A stretch of 53,800 bases of DNA from Candidatus Tectomicrobia bacterium (GCA_016192135.1 JACPUR010000007.1:1-53800), one strand, 5' to 3'; counted from the stretch's first letter, positions 8,076 through 15,227 are shown. Numbers and translations: made by a program. The notes: generated by a model not told the origin, from the sequence alone.

Positions 8076-8936
8076 TCAGAAGGCCACGGCCAATCCCACC
8101 ATGCCGATGACCTCGTCGGTGCGCCCGTTGTTCGAGGCGCGGGCACTGAAGGCGTCGAGGTAGAGGTATTCGACCTTGAGCCCGAGCGACCAGCTTCCGG
8201 CCTCCTTGGGCATGGGGAGCGGGATGCTGGCCGTGGCCGCCACGGAGACGAAACCCAGGTTGGCCTCCTTGCCGTTCTTCTTGAAGTAGTAGTCATCCCC
8301 GCTGAACCCGACCGTCACCGGGACGCCGAAGGTGAAGGGGACGGCCCCGATTTTCCCCTCGAAGGAGGGGCGGAGGCCGATCTCCCAGTAGGCGTCCTCG
8401 GTGCCGCCCTTGTCCTTGGTCTCCCAGGCGAACATGACGTAGGGGCTCAGCTTGAAGGGGAACCGCGTCATCTTGATCAGGTCGCCGTCGTCGAAGGTAA
8501 ACTTGAGCTGGACTTCGTGGATGTCCTCGAAGACGTCGGAGGGGTAGTGATAGAGGGTGTAGCCGGCGCCGATGGTCAGGGGGCCCACGCCGAAGTCCAC
8601 TCCCGCAAGGTAGTCGATCTCGTAGTGCTTCTTGTTCCCGGCGCCCTTCTCCTCGTGAATGCTGTTCCACACGCCGGCCCAGGGCGTGATGCTGAAGTCC
8701 TTGCCCTTGTACGCGTTCCAGTAGAGGTTGGCGTAAGGCTGGTAGATCACGCCCTCGTCTTGCTGCTGAATCCCTCGGAAGAAATAGGCCGTGGGGAAAT
8801 CGATCCCGCCCGAGAGCGAGAAGAGGGGCGGTTTCTCCTCCGCGGCGCGTGCGGGCGAGGGCGCCAGTCCCTCCCCCGAGGCCACCAGGGCGGCGAACGC
8901 GGCGACGGCCAGGAACGAGGTGAATTTCTTCTTCAT
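8076..8936 (-). CDS. Predicted outer-membrane beta-barrel protein
   Basis: Exported protein of 286 residues. The signal peptide (KKKFTSFLAVAAFAALVASG) is cleaved near SPARAAEE. The mature part opens with LSGGIDFPTAYFFRGIQQQ, an opening strand reminiscent of TorF/Gcw_chp-type putative porins, and continues with alternating aromatic strands to a terminal VGLAVAF. The ATG at 8936 has AAGGAGG ten bases upstream; the long upstream frame is rich in Arg/Pro and not credible. It is divergent from the cupin gene at 9209 across a 272-base spacer. The family assignment is by pattern only. Confidence 0.75.
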   Translation of the reverse strand: MKKKFTSFLAVAAFAALVASGEGLAPSPARAAEEKPPLFSLSGGIDFPTAYFFRGIQQQDEGVIYQPYANLYWNAYKGKDFSITPWAGVWNSIHEEKGAGNKKHYEIDYLAGVDFGVGPLTIGAGYTLYHYPSDVFEDIHEVQLKFTFDDGDLIKMTRFPFKLSPYVMFAWETKDKGGTEDAYWEIGLRPSFEGKIGAVPFTFGVPVTVGFSGDDYYFKKNGKEANLGFVSVAATASIPLPMPKEAGSWSLGLKVEYLYLDAFSARASNNGRTDEVIGMVGLAVAF

Positions 8937-9208
8937 GGCTGCCCTTCCTCCTTGAAAAGTGGAAGCTCCCCGAAGCCACGCCGGGGCTCCCCCGTTCGGC
9001 GGCCGGGCGCGACATGAGCGGCTATTATCCCGAGGAATGTTTCGGGGGGGTTTCACTGAAATTTCCTGGGCGTTAAAAGCGGAGGCCCCGCCCGGCCGTG
9101 CCGCCCCGGGAGGCCTCCGAGGTTTGACACCCGCCGGGGGCGCGTGATAGCAAGAGCCGGAATTTCCTGGCATTTTTCGAACCGACCGCAGGCAAGGAGC
9201 CCGGGGCA

Positions 9209-9580
9209 ATGACCAACCCCATCCGTCCGATCATCGTCGAGGGCAGCCAAGTGCAGCCTTTCGAGCTCCATCCGGGCATCCGGGCCCGGCGGCTGGTCAC
9301 CCAGGCCAAGCACGGCGCCCGGCTCTCCCTGAGCACCGTGGAGTTCGCCCCCGGTTGCGGCGAGCCCTGGCACGACCACCAGGACAAGGACACCGTGGCC
9401 ACCATCATCGAGGGCAACGGCGTCTACTGGGTGATGGAGCCCGACGGGCCCAAGTCCATCGAGTGCGGGACGGGCGACGCCGTCTTCTCGCCCGCCTGGT
9501 CCTGCCACAAGATGACCAACCCCTACGACAAGCCCCTGAAGGTGGTGGCGTCCCAGCACCCCTCGGCCACGGGGGGCTGA
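9209..9580 (+). CDS. Single-domain cupin protein
   Basis: Small beta-barrel protein of 123 residues. Residues about 45-120 hold a cupin with metal-ligand candidates in PWHDHQDKDTV and a later His in SPAWSCHKM. The ATG has AAGGAG nine bases upstream. A TTGACA box at 9124-9129 could be part of a promoter, but the matching -10 is poor. The next genes (CMD-like protein and cyclase) follow at short spacing on the same strand, so the three probably form an operon for the breakdown of a small organic compound. The substrate is unknown. Confidence 0.82.
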   Translation: MTNPIRPIIVEGSQVQPFELHPGIRARRLVTQAKHGARLSLSTVEFAPGCGEPWHDHQDKDTVATIIEGNGVYWVMEPDGPKSIECGTGDAVFSPAWSCHKMTNPYDKPLKVVASQHPSATGG

Positions 9581-9616
9581 GCCGGTCCGCCCGGAATCCG
9601 ATTCGAGGAGAGCGCA

Positions 9617-10144
9617 TTGGCCGCCACGCGAAGCGTCAAGGTTCCCCCGCGCGCCCTCAAGCGCGCGACCATGCTCTGGAGCAAGGAGTTCACCGAGCGC
9701 GTCGCCCGCGACATGGAGGACTGGGGCGGCCGGGAGTTCATGGAGATCTTCATGAACTTCTGCTACGGCGGCCTCTACGACCGGAACGTGCTCCCCCAGA
9801 AGACGCGCGAGCTGTGCGCCGTGGCCGCCTGCGTCATGGCGAACGCCCTGCCCCAGCTCCGCACCCACATCCAGGCCGCCTGGAACTGCGGGGCCAGCAA
9901 GCGCGAGATCATGGAGGTCATCCTCCAGATGCTCACCTACTGCGGCGCGCCCTACATGCTCCAGGCCGCCCGGCTCGCCCGGCACGACGTCTTCCCCCAC
10001 CTCAAGAAGGGGCAGAAGGCGTCCCTCGCCCCGGCGGGGACGGGCGCCGCCGCCCCGAAGGCGGCGAAGAATGCGGCCCGGAAGAAGCCCGCTCGCCCAA
10101 AGGCCGCCCGGCGCCCCGGGCGGCCCAAACGGACAATCCGCTGA
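9617..10144 (+). CDS. Carboxymuconolactone decarboxylase-like protein with basic AT-hook-like tail
   Basis: Protein of 175 residues. Residues about 10-125 match the CMD/AhpD-like helical fold (ELCAVAACVMANALPQLRTH, then GASKREIMEVILQML). The CAVAAC pair is not the CxxC of peroxidatic AhpD, so a decarboxylase-like or unknown activity is more likely. From about residue 130 the chain turns into a Lys/Ala/Pro/Arg-rich tail ending RRPGRPKRTIR, which contains a GRP core flanked by basic residues like an AT-hook. The start is TTG with GAGGAG six bases upstream; no ATG fits. It lies between the cupin and cyclase genes. Confidence 0.85.
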   Translation: MAATRSVKVPPRALKRATMLWSKEFTERVARDMEDWGGREFMEIFMNFCYGGLYDRNVLPQKTRELCAVAACVMANALPQLRTHIQAAWNCGASKREIMEVILQMLTYCGAPYMLQAARLARHDVFPHLKKGQKASLAPAGTGAAAPKAAKNAARKKPARPKAARRPGRPKRTIR

Positions 10145-10205
10145 CGAGGCATTCATCCGCGCAACCGCTGCGCACGGAATCGAGACGAAGAAGGAGCCAC
10201 ACGCG

Positions 10206-10979
10206 ATGGGCCGCAGACTCGTGGATCTCAGCATCCCCCTCCAGAACGCCCCGATGGAAGCCAACCCGACGAACATCCGGTACATCCCCCACTTGGAGCT
10301 GGGCCGCAGCCGCGCCAAGGCCTACAAGTTCCCGGACGTGAGCTACTTCCCCGACTCCATGCACTGCGCGACCGAGGACGTGTCGCTCTCCACCCACAGC
10401 GGCACCCATCTGGACTCCCCGTTCCACTACGGCCCCACCTGCGAGGGGAAGCCCTCGAAGACCATCGACCTGGTGCCGCTCGAGTGGCTCTACGGCGACG
10501 GCGTGGTGCTCGACTTCCACGACGCCCCGCGCGGCCACAACATCACCGTCGAGGAGACCAAGGCCAAGGTGAAGGCCCTCGAGGCGAAGGGCCGCAAGCT
10601 CAAGCCCATGGACATCGTCCTCATCCGCACCGACCACACGACCAAGCATCTCTACAGCCACGACTTCGAGCAGACCCATCCCGGCATGAGCGTGGACGCC
10701 ACCGAGTGGCTGGTGGACCAGGGCATCAAGGTCATGGGAATCGACGCCTGGGGCTTCGACATGCCCGTCGGCAAGATGGTCGCCGAGCGCCTCAAGGGGA
10801 ACCCCAAGGACTTCTTCGGCAGCCACTATCTCGGCCGCAAGAAGGAGTACATCCACGCCGAGAAGCTGGTGAACCTCGACAAGATCCCCGAGTTCGGCTT
10901 CGCCGTCTCGATGTTCCCGATCCGGATCGAGCGCGCCAGCGGCGCCTGGATCCGCGCGGTGGCGATCCTCGAGAATTGA
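10206..10979 (+). CDS. Cyclase / kynurenine formamidase-like metal hydrolase
   Basis: Enzyme of 257 residues of the cyclase family (PF04199 type), which hydrolyses amide or ester bonds using metal ions. The signature HSGTHLDSPFHYG lies near residue 63-75, preceded by LSTHS, and further ligand candidates lie in IRTDH and DAWGFD. The ATG at 10206 has GAAGGAG nine bases upstream. It is the third gene of the cupin-CMD-cyclase set, which suggests steps of one catabolic route. The substrate is not predictable. Confidence 0.88.
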   Translation: MGRRLVDLSIPLQNAPMEANPTNIRYIPHLELGRSRAKAYKFPDVSYFPDSMHCATEDVSLSTHSGTHLDSPFHYGPTCEGKPSKTIDLVPLEWLYGDGVVLDFHDAPRGHNITVEETKAKVKALEAKGRKLKPMDIVLIRTDHTTKHLYSHDFEQTHPGMSVDATEWLVDQGIKVMGIDAWGFDMPVGKMVAERLKGNPKDFFGSHYLGRKKEYIHAEKLVNLDKIPEFGFAVSMFPIRIERASGAWIRAVAILEN

Positions 10980-11006
10980 CGCCGCGGCGGGGAACCGAAC
11001 CTGCGG

Positions 11007-11042
11007 TATAATGGACGCGGCGGGGGTCGGCCCCCCCGCGCG
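11007..11042 (+). promoter_or_regulatory. Candidate -10 box and leader hairpin before cbtB
   Basis: A perfect TATAAT lies at 11007-11012, just after the cyclase gene, but no good -35 exists at 16-18 bases (a TTGACG lies 25 bases upstream). Immediately after it a strong GC hairpin (CGGCGGGGG and CCCCCCGCG arms, about 11017-11040) occupies the leader. There is no T-tract and no room for a cobalamin riboswitch. Confidence 0.35.
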
Positions 11043-11063
11043 GACATTCCCGGAGGACTCACC

Positions 11064-11258
11064 ATGGAGCAGCGGAACGAATCGGCTCTACCGCACGCCC
11101 CGGAGCTGGCGCTCTCGGGCCGCAAGGCCCTCGCCCCCGCCCTGGCCGCCATCCTGCTCGGCGCGGCCCTCATCGCGGGCGCCGGCTTCGCGGGCCCCGA
11201 GGCCCTGCACGAGGCGGCCCACGACTCCCGCCACGCCCTCGGCTTCCCCTGCCACTAA
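11064..11258 (+). CDS. cbtB: CbtB-type cobalt transporter small subunit
   Basis: Membrane protein of 64 residues with one transmembrane helix (ALAAILLGAALIAGAGFAG) and a metal-binding C-terminus containing LHEAAHDSRH and ending PCH. This His-rich end is the hallmark of CbtB, the small partner of CbtA in predicted cobalt uptake for cobalamin synthesis. The ATG has CGGAGGA seven bases upstream. CbtA follows 16 bases after the stop. In other bacteria this pair is often preceded by a B12 riboswitch; none is visible here. Confidence 0.85.
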   Translation: MEQRNESALPHAPELALSGRKALAPALAAILLGAALIAGAGFAGPEALHEAAHDSRHALGFPCH

Positions 11259-11274
11259 AGGGGGGCGGACGGGC

Positions 11275-11934
11275 ATGCCGGTTTTCCGCCGCATCCTCTT
11301 CACCGCCGCCCTGGCGGGGCTGCTGACCGGCCTCGCCGCGACGGCCTTCCACTCCCAGCGCGTCCTCCCGCTCATCCTCCAGGCCGAGACCTACGAGCGC
11401 GCCGCCGGGGGCGAGCGGCCCGAGGCCGCCCGGGTCCTGGACGGCCCCGGCCGCCTCGCCCTGACCGCCGTGGCCAACGTGCTCACCGCCATGGGTTTCG
11501 GCCTCCTCCTCGCGGCGGCCTTCTCCCTGCGCGGGGGGGCCGGCATCGGCTGGAAGGAGGGCCTCCTCTGGGGGCTCGGGGGCTTCGCCTCCTTCAGCCT
11601 GGCGCCCGCGCTGGGGCTTCCGCCCGAGCCGCCCGGCACCCTCGCCGCGCCCCTCGCCCTGCGCCAGATGTGGTGGGCCCTCGCCGCCCTCTCCACGGCG
11701 GGAGGCCTCGCCCTCCTCGTCTTCGCCAGCGGGGACGCCTGGAAGTTCCTGGGCGCCGCGCTCCTCGCCCTGCCCCATCTCATCGGCGCCCCCCACCCTC
11801 CCGGGCCGGGGGGCCCGGCGCCCGAGTCCCTCCAGAGGGCCTTCGCCGCCGCCTCGCTCGCGGCCTCGGCCCTGCTCTGGCTCCTGCTGGGCGCCCTCTC
11901 GGGCTTCTTCTACCGGCGCCTCGCGCGCGCCTAA
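11275..11934 (+). CDS. cbtA: CbtA-type cobalt transporter membrane subunit
   Basis: Integral membrane protein of 219 residues with about five hydrophobic helices (FTAALAGLLTGLAATAF, LTAMGFGLLLAAAF, AASLAASALLWLLLGAL among them) and His residues near helix ends (AFHSQRV, LPHLIGAPH) that fit the CbtA family. The ATG at 11275 has GGGGGGCGG upstream and sits directly behind cbtB. It presumably works with CbtB in cobalt import at the inner membrane. The next gene, a cupin, starts 11 bases after its stop. Confidence 0.85.
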   Translation: MPVFRRILFTAALAGLLTGLAATAFHSQRVLPLILQAETYERAAGGERPEAARVLDGPGRLALTAVANVLTAMGFGLLLAAAFSLRGGAGIGWKEGLLWGLGGFASFSLAPALGLPPEPPGTLAAPLALRQMWWALAALSTAGGLALLVFASGDAWKFLGAALLALPHLIGAPHPPGPGGPAPESLQRAFAAASLAASALLWLLLGALSGFFYRRLARA

Positions 11935-11945
11935 AGGAGGCCGCC

Positions 11946-12296
11946 ATGCCCGCGGGAGAGTGGGACCGCCGCCCCTGGGGCGGCTATCTCGTCCTCGCCG
12001 ACGAGCCCGACCACAAGGTGAAGCGCATCACCGTGGACCCGGGCCAGCGCCTGAGCCTCCAGCGCCACCAGAAGCGCGGCGAGCACTGGTACGCCGTCTC
12101 GGGCGAGGGCGTCGTGACGCTCGACGGCGAGGACATCCCGATGCTCCCCGGGGACGCCGTGGACATCCCCCAGGGGGCCTGGCACCGGGTGCGCAACCCG
12201 GGGGCCCTGCCCTTCGTCTTCATCGAGGTGCAGCGCGGCAGCTACTTCGGCGAGGACGACATCGAGCGCAAAGAGGACGACTACGGGAGGAAGTGA
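11946..12296 (+). CDS. Mannose-6-phosphate isomerase type II-like cupin
   Basis: Protein of 116 residues resembling the C-terminal cupin of type II phosphomannose isomerase / mannose-1-phosphate guanylyltransferase enzymes: RPWGGYLVL at the start, LQRHQKRGEHWYAVSGEG with His/Glu metal ligands, and DIPQGAWHRV. It stands alone, without a nucleotidyltransferase domain. AAAGGAGG lies just upstream. The last 29 bases of its coding part recur about 820 bases downstream, beyond the toxin-antitoxin pair. Either a sugar isomerase or a sugar-binding cupin is possible. Confidence 0.85.
   Translation: MPAGEWDRRPWGGYLVLADEPDHKVKRITVDPGQRLSLQRHQKRGEHWYAVSGEGVVTLDGEDIPMLPGDAVDIPQGAWHRVRNPGALPFVFIEVQRGSYFGEDDIERKEDDYGRK
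12260..12288 (+). repeat. Direct repeat, copy 1 (end of cupin gene)
   Basis: Twenty-nine bases at the 3' end of the cupin gene, coding for the final IERKEDDYG region, are repeated identically at 13079-13107. The two copies bracket the MntA/HepT genes. Confidence 0.9.
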
Positions 12297-12391
12297 GGCG
12301 GGATTCCATTCCTTCCGTACCGGAGCCCTACCCCTCCTCCACTATGATATGATTTTCCTGTTCGCCGCCCCGGCGGTGGAGGGATCACGCC

Positions 12392-12682
12392 ATGAAGCCG
12401 GACGACCTCCTCAAGCAGAAGCGCGCGGAAATCCTCCGGGCCGTGGAGCGCTACGGCGCGCGGAACGTGCGCATCTTCGGCTCCGTGGCGCGGGGCGAGA
12501 CCGACGAGAAGAGCGACATTGACCTGCTCATCGATCCGGGCCCCGAGATGAGCCCCTTCACCCACGCGGAACTCGAAATGGAACTGGAAGAACTCCTGGG
12601 CCGGAAGGTCCACCTCATCAGCGCGCGGGGTCTGCGCCCGCGTGTCCGAGAGAATGTGATGCGGGACGCCGTGCCGCTGTGA
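12392..12682 (+). CDS. mntA: MntA-type nucleotidyltransferase antitoxin
   Basis: Minimal nucleotidyltransferase of 96 residues. The catalytic pattern GS-x10-DxD is intact (GSVARGE then SDIDLLID). Such proteins pair with HEPN proteins and neutralise them, in studied systems by adding AMP to the HEPN protein. The ATG has GGAGGG nine bases upstream. The stop region overlaps the GTG of hepT. The pair lies between direct repeats, as expected of a mobile module. Confidence 0.88.
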   Translation: MKPDDLLKQKRAEILRAVERYGARNVRIFGSVARGETDEKSDIDLLIDPGPEMSPFTHAELEMELEELLGRKVHLISARGLRPRVRENVMRDAVPL

Positions 12683-13026
12683 GGGACGACCGGCTGTGGT
12701 TTCTCGATATCCTTGAAGCCGCCGCGCGCATCGAGGAACATGCCGCCAAAGGCAGGGAAGCTTTCCTCCGGGATGAGTTCCTCCAGGTCTGGATGCTCCA
12801 CCACCTTCAAATCATCGGCGAGGTCGCGGCGGGACTTTCCCAGGAATTACGGGCGCGCCACCCCCAACCTTCATGGAGAGCGGCCATCGCCTTGCGGAAC
12901 GTGGTGGTGCACCAGTACTTCGTCCTTGATCTCGAAGAGATATGGAAAGCCGCAACCGTGCACTTGCCCCCCTTCAAGCGGCAGGTGCAACAAATCCTGG
13001 CCGAGATAGACTCGCAGGGAATATGA
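12679..13026 (+). CDS. hepT: HepT-type HEPN toxin (DUF86)
   Basis: HEPN-fold protein of 115 residues, a probable RNase toxin. The active-site Rx4H motif is present in ALRNVVVHQYF near residue 73-78, and the helical pattern (HHLQIIGEVAAGLSQELR) matches DUF86. The GTG start overlaps the mntA stop (GTGA), so the two are co-translated. The last 27 bases including the stop are duplicated in tandem just downstream. Antitoxin-first order is usual for one branch of this family. Confidence 0.88.
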   Translation: MRDDRLWFLDILEAAARIEEHAAKGREAFLRDEFLQVWMLHHLQIIGEVAAGLSQELRARHPQPSWRAAIALRNVVVHQYFVLDLEEIWKAATVHLPPFKRQVQQILAEIDSQGI

Positions 13027-13053
13027 GCCGAGATAGACTCGCAGGGAATATGA
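13000..13053 (+). repeat. 27-base tandem duplication at the hepT stop
   Basis: Two perfect copies of 27 bases (13000-13026 and 13027-13053), beginning GCCGAGATAG and ending AATATGA, follow each other. The first copy carries the hepT stop codon. It looks like a recent slippage or recombination scar. Confidence 0.9.
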
Positions 13054-13078
13054 AAGGCTCGGGATATAGCAAAAGCGG

Positions 13079-13107
13079 CATCGAGCGCAAAGAGGACGAC
13101 TACGGGA
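13079..13107 (+). repeat. Direct repeat, copy 2 (orphan cupin-gene end)
   Basis: This exact copy of the 29 bases ending the cupin gene (12260-12288) lies outside any gene. Sequence further 5' does not match the cupin, so only the end was duplicated. The pair of copies is consistent with the toxin-antitoxin module having arrived between them. Confidence 0.9.
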
Positions 13108-13160
13108 TAAAGTAGGGGGAAGGAACGTGTGGGCCTCGGAATTGCCTGATTCGCTCTTTG

Positions 13161-13198
13161 GGTGTCATTCTGAGCGAAGCGAAGAATCTTCGGGAATT
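13161..13198 (+). repeat. Dispersed inverted repeat, left copy at the GIY-YIG gene
   Basis: The sequence beginning GGTGTCATTCTGAGCGAAGC reappears inverted at 13551-13585 with very few mismatches. It overlaps the stop codon of the GIY-YIG gene. A related inverted pair lies at 26618-26707, so this is a dispersed REP-like family. Confidence 0.85.
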
Positions 13199-13478
13199 AC
13201 CCCCGCATCAGGTCCGCCCACCCCGGATTGACCGATTCGATCAACGCGATCTTCCTCTCTCGCTTCCAGCCCTTGATATGCTTTTCACGGGCGATGGCCG
13301 CCTCTACATCGTTCGTTTCTTCGAAATAGACCAGGCGTCCAATGTCGTATCTTGAAGCAAATCCGGGTTTCGTCTTGTTGCGATGCTCAAAAGCCCTTCG
13401 CGTCAAGTTGCTCGTGATACCGGCGTAGAGCCGCCGCGAGTAATTCGCCACGATGTAGACGAAGTAACTCTTGCTCAT
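13197..13478 (-). CDS. GIY-YIG domain endonuclease-like protein
   Basis: Small protein of 93 residues that is essentially one GIY-YIG domain: FVYIVANYSRRLYAGITSNL with the two strand motifs, catalytic Arg candidates in LTRRAFEH, and AIAREKHIKGWKRERK with the conserved Glu and basic residues. The ATG at 13478 has GAGAGAAG upstream. The stop codon lies in one arm of the repeat at 13161-13198, and the inverted partner lies 73 bases upstream of the start. The gene plus arms looks like a compact mobile-like unit. The cleavage target is unknown. Confidence 0.85.
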   Translation of the reverse strand: MSKSYFVYIVANYSRRLYAGITSNLTRRAFEHRNKTKPGFASRYDIGRLVYFEETNDVEAAIAREKHIKGWKRERKIALIESVNPGWADLMRG

Positions 13479-13550
13479 GCTTCTCTCGCGCAAGACAAGA
13501 ACCCATCGGCTATCTTCCTGGCCGGAGCGCCGTTAGCCGATCGCCGCCAT

Positions 13551-13585
13551 TCACGAAGATTCTTCGCTTCGCTCGGAATGACACC
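13551..13585 (-). repeat. Dispersed inverted repeat, right copy at the GIY-YIG gene
   Basis: The reverse complement begins GGTGTCATTCCGAGCGAAGC and matches the left copy at 13161 over about 35 bases with two or three differences. Confidence 0.85.
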
Positions 13586-13626
13586 ATTAAAACCTGCTCC
13601 AGAAAGATGGCGGTAAGGATTTTCCC

Positions 13627-14823
13627 CTACCCCCTCATCCCCTCCAGCGCCTTGCCCAGCCGCTCGACGCCGCGCTCGCACTCCTCCTTGGAGCAGGAGT
13701 AGGCGAGGCGCAGGTAGCCCTCCCCGCTCGTGCCGAAGACGGCGCCGTCCACCGTGGCGATGGCGTGCCCGTTGAGGAGCTTGTCCGCCACCTCGCCCGA
13801 GGTCTTCCCGAAGACCTTCACGTTGGGGAAGGCGTAGAAGGCCCCCGTGGGCTCGGCCAGGGTCACCCCCTCGATGGAGCGCAGCCCCTCGGTGATGACC
13901 CTGCGCCGCGCGCCGAAGGCCTGGCGCATCTCCTCCACGCAGTCCTGGCTCGCGGTGAGGGCCTTGGCCGCCCCGTGCTGGATGAAGGTGTTGACGCAGA
14001 CTGTCGTGTACTGGCGCACCTTGAGGAGGTGGCGGGTGATCTCGGGGCTCGCCACCGTCCAGCCGAGGCGCCAGCCGTCCATGCTGTACACCTTGGAGAA
14101 GCCGTTGATGATGACGGTGCGCTCGGCCATGCCCGGCAGCGAGTAGATGCTCGGGGCGCAGGGCTCGGGGAAGTAGATGCGGGCGTAGATCTCGTCCGAC
14201 ATCACGACGAGGTTGTGCTTGACCGCCACGGCGGCCAGCTTCTTGAGCTCATCGAGGGAGACCGTGGTGCCCGTCGGGTTCCCCGGGGAGGTGATGCAGA
14301 GCATCTTGGTGCGCGGGGTGATGCGCTTCTCCACCTCCTCGGCGCGCAGCGCGAAGCTGTCCTCCTCCCGGGTGGGCACCTCGACCGGCACGCCCCCGGC
14401 GAGGGAGGCGCAGGACTTGTAGTGGTGCCAGTTGGGGTCGGAGACGAGCACCTCGTCGCCGGGGTTCACGAGGGCCAGCATGGAGACCAGGATGCCCTCG
14501 TTCGCCCCGGCCATGACGATGACCTGCTCGGGCTTGGTCTCCACCCCGGTGTCGATCTCGGTGCGGGCGGCGATGGCCTTGAGGAGGGGGGCTATCCCCG
14601 CGTTGGGGGCGTAGTGCACGTCGCCGCGCGCGAGGCTCTCGGCCGCCGCCTGCTTGGCGTGGGCCGGGGTGTCGAAGTCGGTGCGCCCGATCTGCCAGTG
14701 GATGACGTCCCGCCCCGCCGCCTCGAGCTTGGTCACGGCGTCGAACACCTTGCGGATGCCCGAGAAGGGGACCTCCTTCAGCCGCCGGGCGGCCACGGCC
14801 TGCGGGTCGAATCTCGCGTTCAT
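13627..14823 (-). CDS. Pyridoxal-phosphate aminotransferase, class I/II (aspartate aminotransferase-like)
   Basis: Fold-type I aminotransferase of 398 residues. The PLP-binding lysine lies in NGFSKVYSMDGWRLGW, with SPGNPTGT, SDEIYARI and the C-terminal arginine region YLRLAYSCS also present. This set matches aspartate/tyrosine-type aminotransferases. The ATG at 14823 has AGGAGG eight bases upstream; the long upstream frame runs through repeats and is not coding. The gene stands alone between the accessory patch and a repeat-rich gap. Amino-acid specificity cannot be fixed from sequence. Confidence 0.9.
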   Translation of the reverse strand: MNARFDPQAVAARRLKEVPFSGIRKVFDAVTKLEAAGRDVIHWQIGRTDFDTPAHAKQAAAESLARGDVHYAPNAGIAPLLKAIAARTEIDTGVETKPEQVIVMAGANEGILVSMLALVNPGDEVLVSDPNWHHYKSCASLAGGVPVEVPTREEDSFALRAEEVEKRITPRTKMLCITSPGNPTGTTVSLDELKKLAAVAVKHNLVVMSDEIYARIYFPEPCAPSIYSLPGMAERTVIINGFSKVYSMDGWRLGWTVASPEITRHLLKVRQYTTVCVNTFIQHGAAKALTASQDCVEEMRQAFGARRRVITEGLRSIEGVTLAEPTGAFYAFPNVKVFGKTSGEVADKLLNGHAIATVDGAVFGTSGEGYLRLAYSCSKEECERGVERLGKALEGMRG

Positions 14824-14956
14824 GCGGAGCGCCTCCTGCGGATGAATTGCGCCGGGTGGGCCGGAAGCGGCTCTTATATAGCGCGGCGCCGGGCCGCGCA
14901 AGGCGGGGAGGGGGTATCCGCCCGCCGGGGCAGGCCCCTGGCTCGGGACCGCTCGG

Positions 14957-14996
14957 CCTACCCGCGCGGTAGGGCGGCCACAGGGGGCCGCCCTGC
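14957..14996. repeat. Two adjacent GC-rich palindromes
   Basis: CCTACC-CGCGC-GGTAGG (14957-14973) overlaps a second inverted repeat GTAGGGCGGCC ... GGCCGCCCTGC (14969-14996). The second resembles the GTAGGG-type palindrome at 15112. Confidence 0.65.
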
Positions 14997-15111
14997 AGCC
15001 GATTCCCGCCCCAGATCGGGCCGAAGCACGAAATTGCTGCGATTTGCGCGAAATTGCGGTAGCGGGCGGCGCGGCGGGAGGAGGTATCTTTCCGGGGGGC
15101 GGGGCATGCCT

Positions 15112-15140
15112 GTAGGGGCGGGTTTGAAACCCGCCCCTAC
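15112..15140. repeat. Perfect 29-base palindrome of the GTAGGGGCGG type
   Basis: Arms GTAGGGGCGGGTTT and AAACCCGCCCCTAC flank a single G. A degenerate relative lies at 23811-23840. Such dispersed palindromes between genes resemble REP elements. Confidence 0.85.
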
Positions 15141-15194
15141 GGATCCCGGCGCGCCGGACGCCCCCGCCGCAGGCCGTCTCGCGAATTGAGGGGA

Positions 15195-15227
15195 ATTGAG
15201 GGGAAAAGCGCATCAAAAAATAGGAGG
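15195..15227 (+). repeat. 33-base direct repeat, copy 1
   Basis: Begins ATTGAGGGGAAAAGCGCATC and matches 15260-15292 with one mismatch. A shorter GGGGAATTGA duplication abuts it. It lies just past the 3' end of the PhzF-like gene. Confidence 0.9.

Noticed and set aside
10980-11063. Cobalamin riboswitch before cbtB
   Set aside because: The gap is too short and has no B12-box; only a GC hairpin is present.
13000-13053. A second selenocysteine site at the hepT TGA
   Set aside because: Read-through only repeats the duplicated unit and meets another TGA after nine codons; no SECIS-like hairpin or CxxU context is present.
13161-13585. CRISPR array
   Set aside because: The repeats are inverted and only two, with a gene between them. 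No regularly spaced array exists anywhere in the window.
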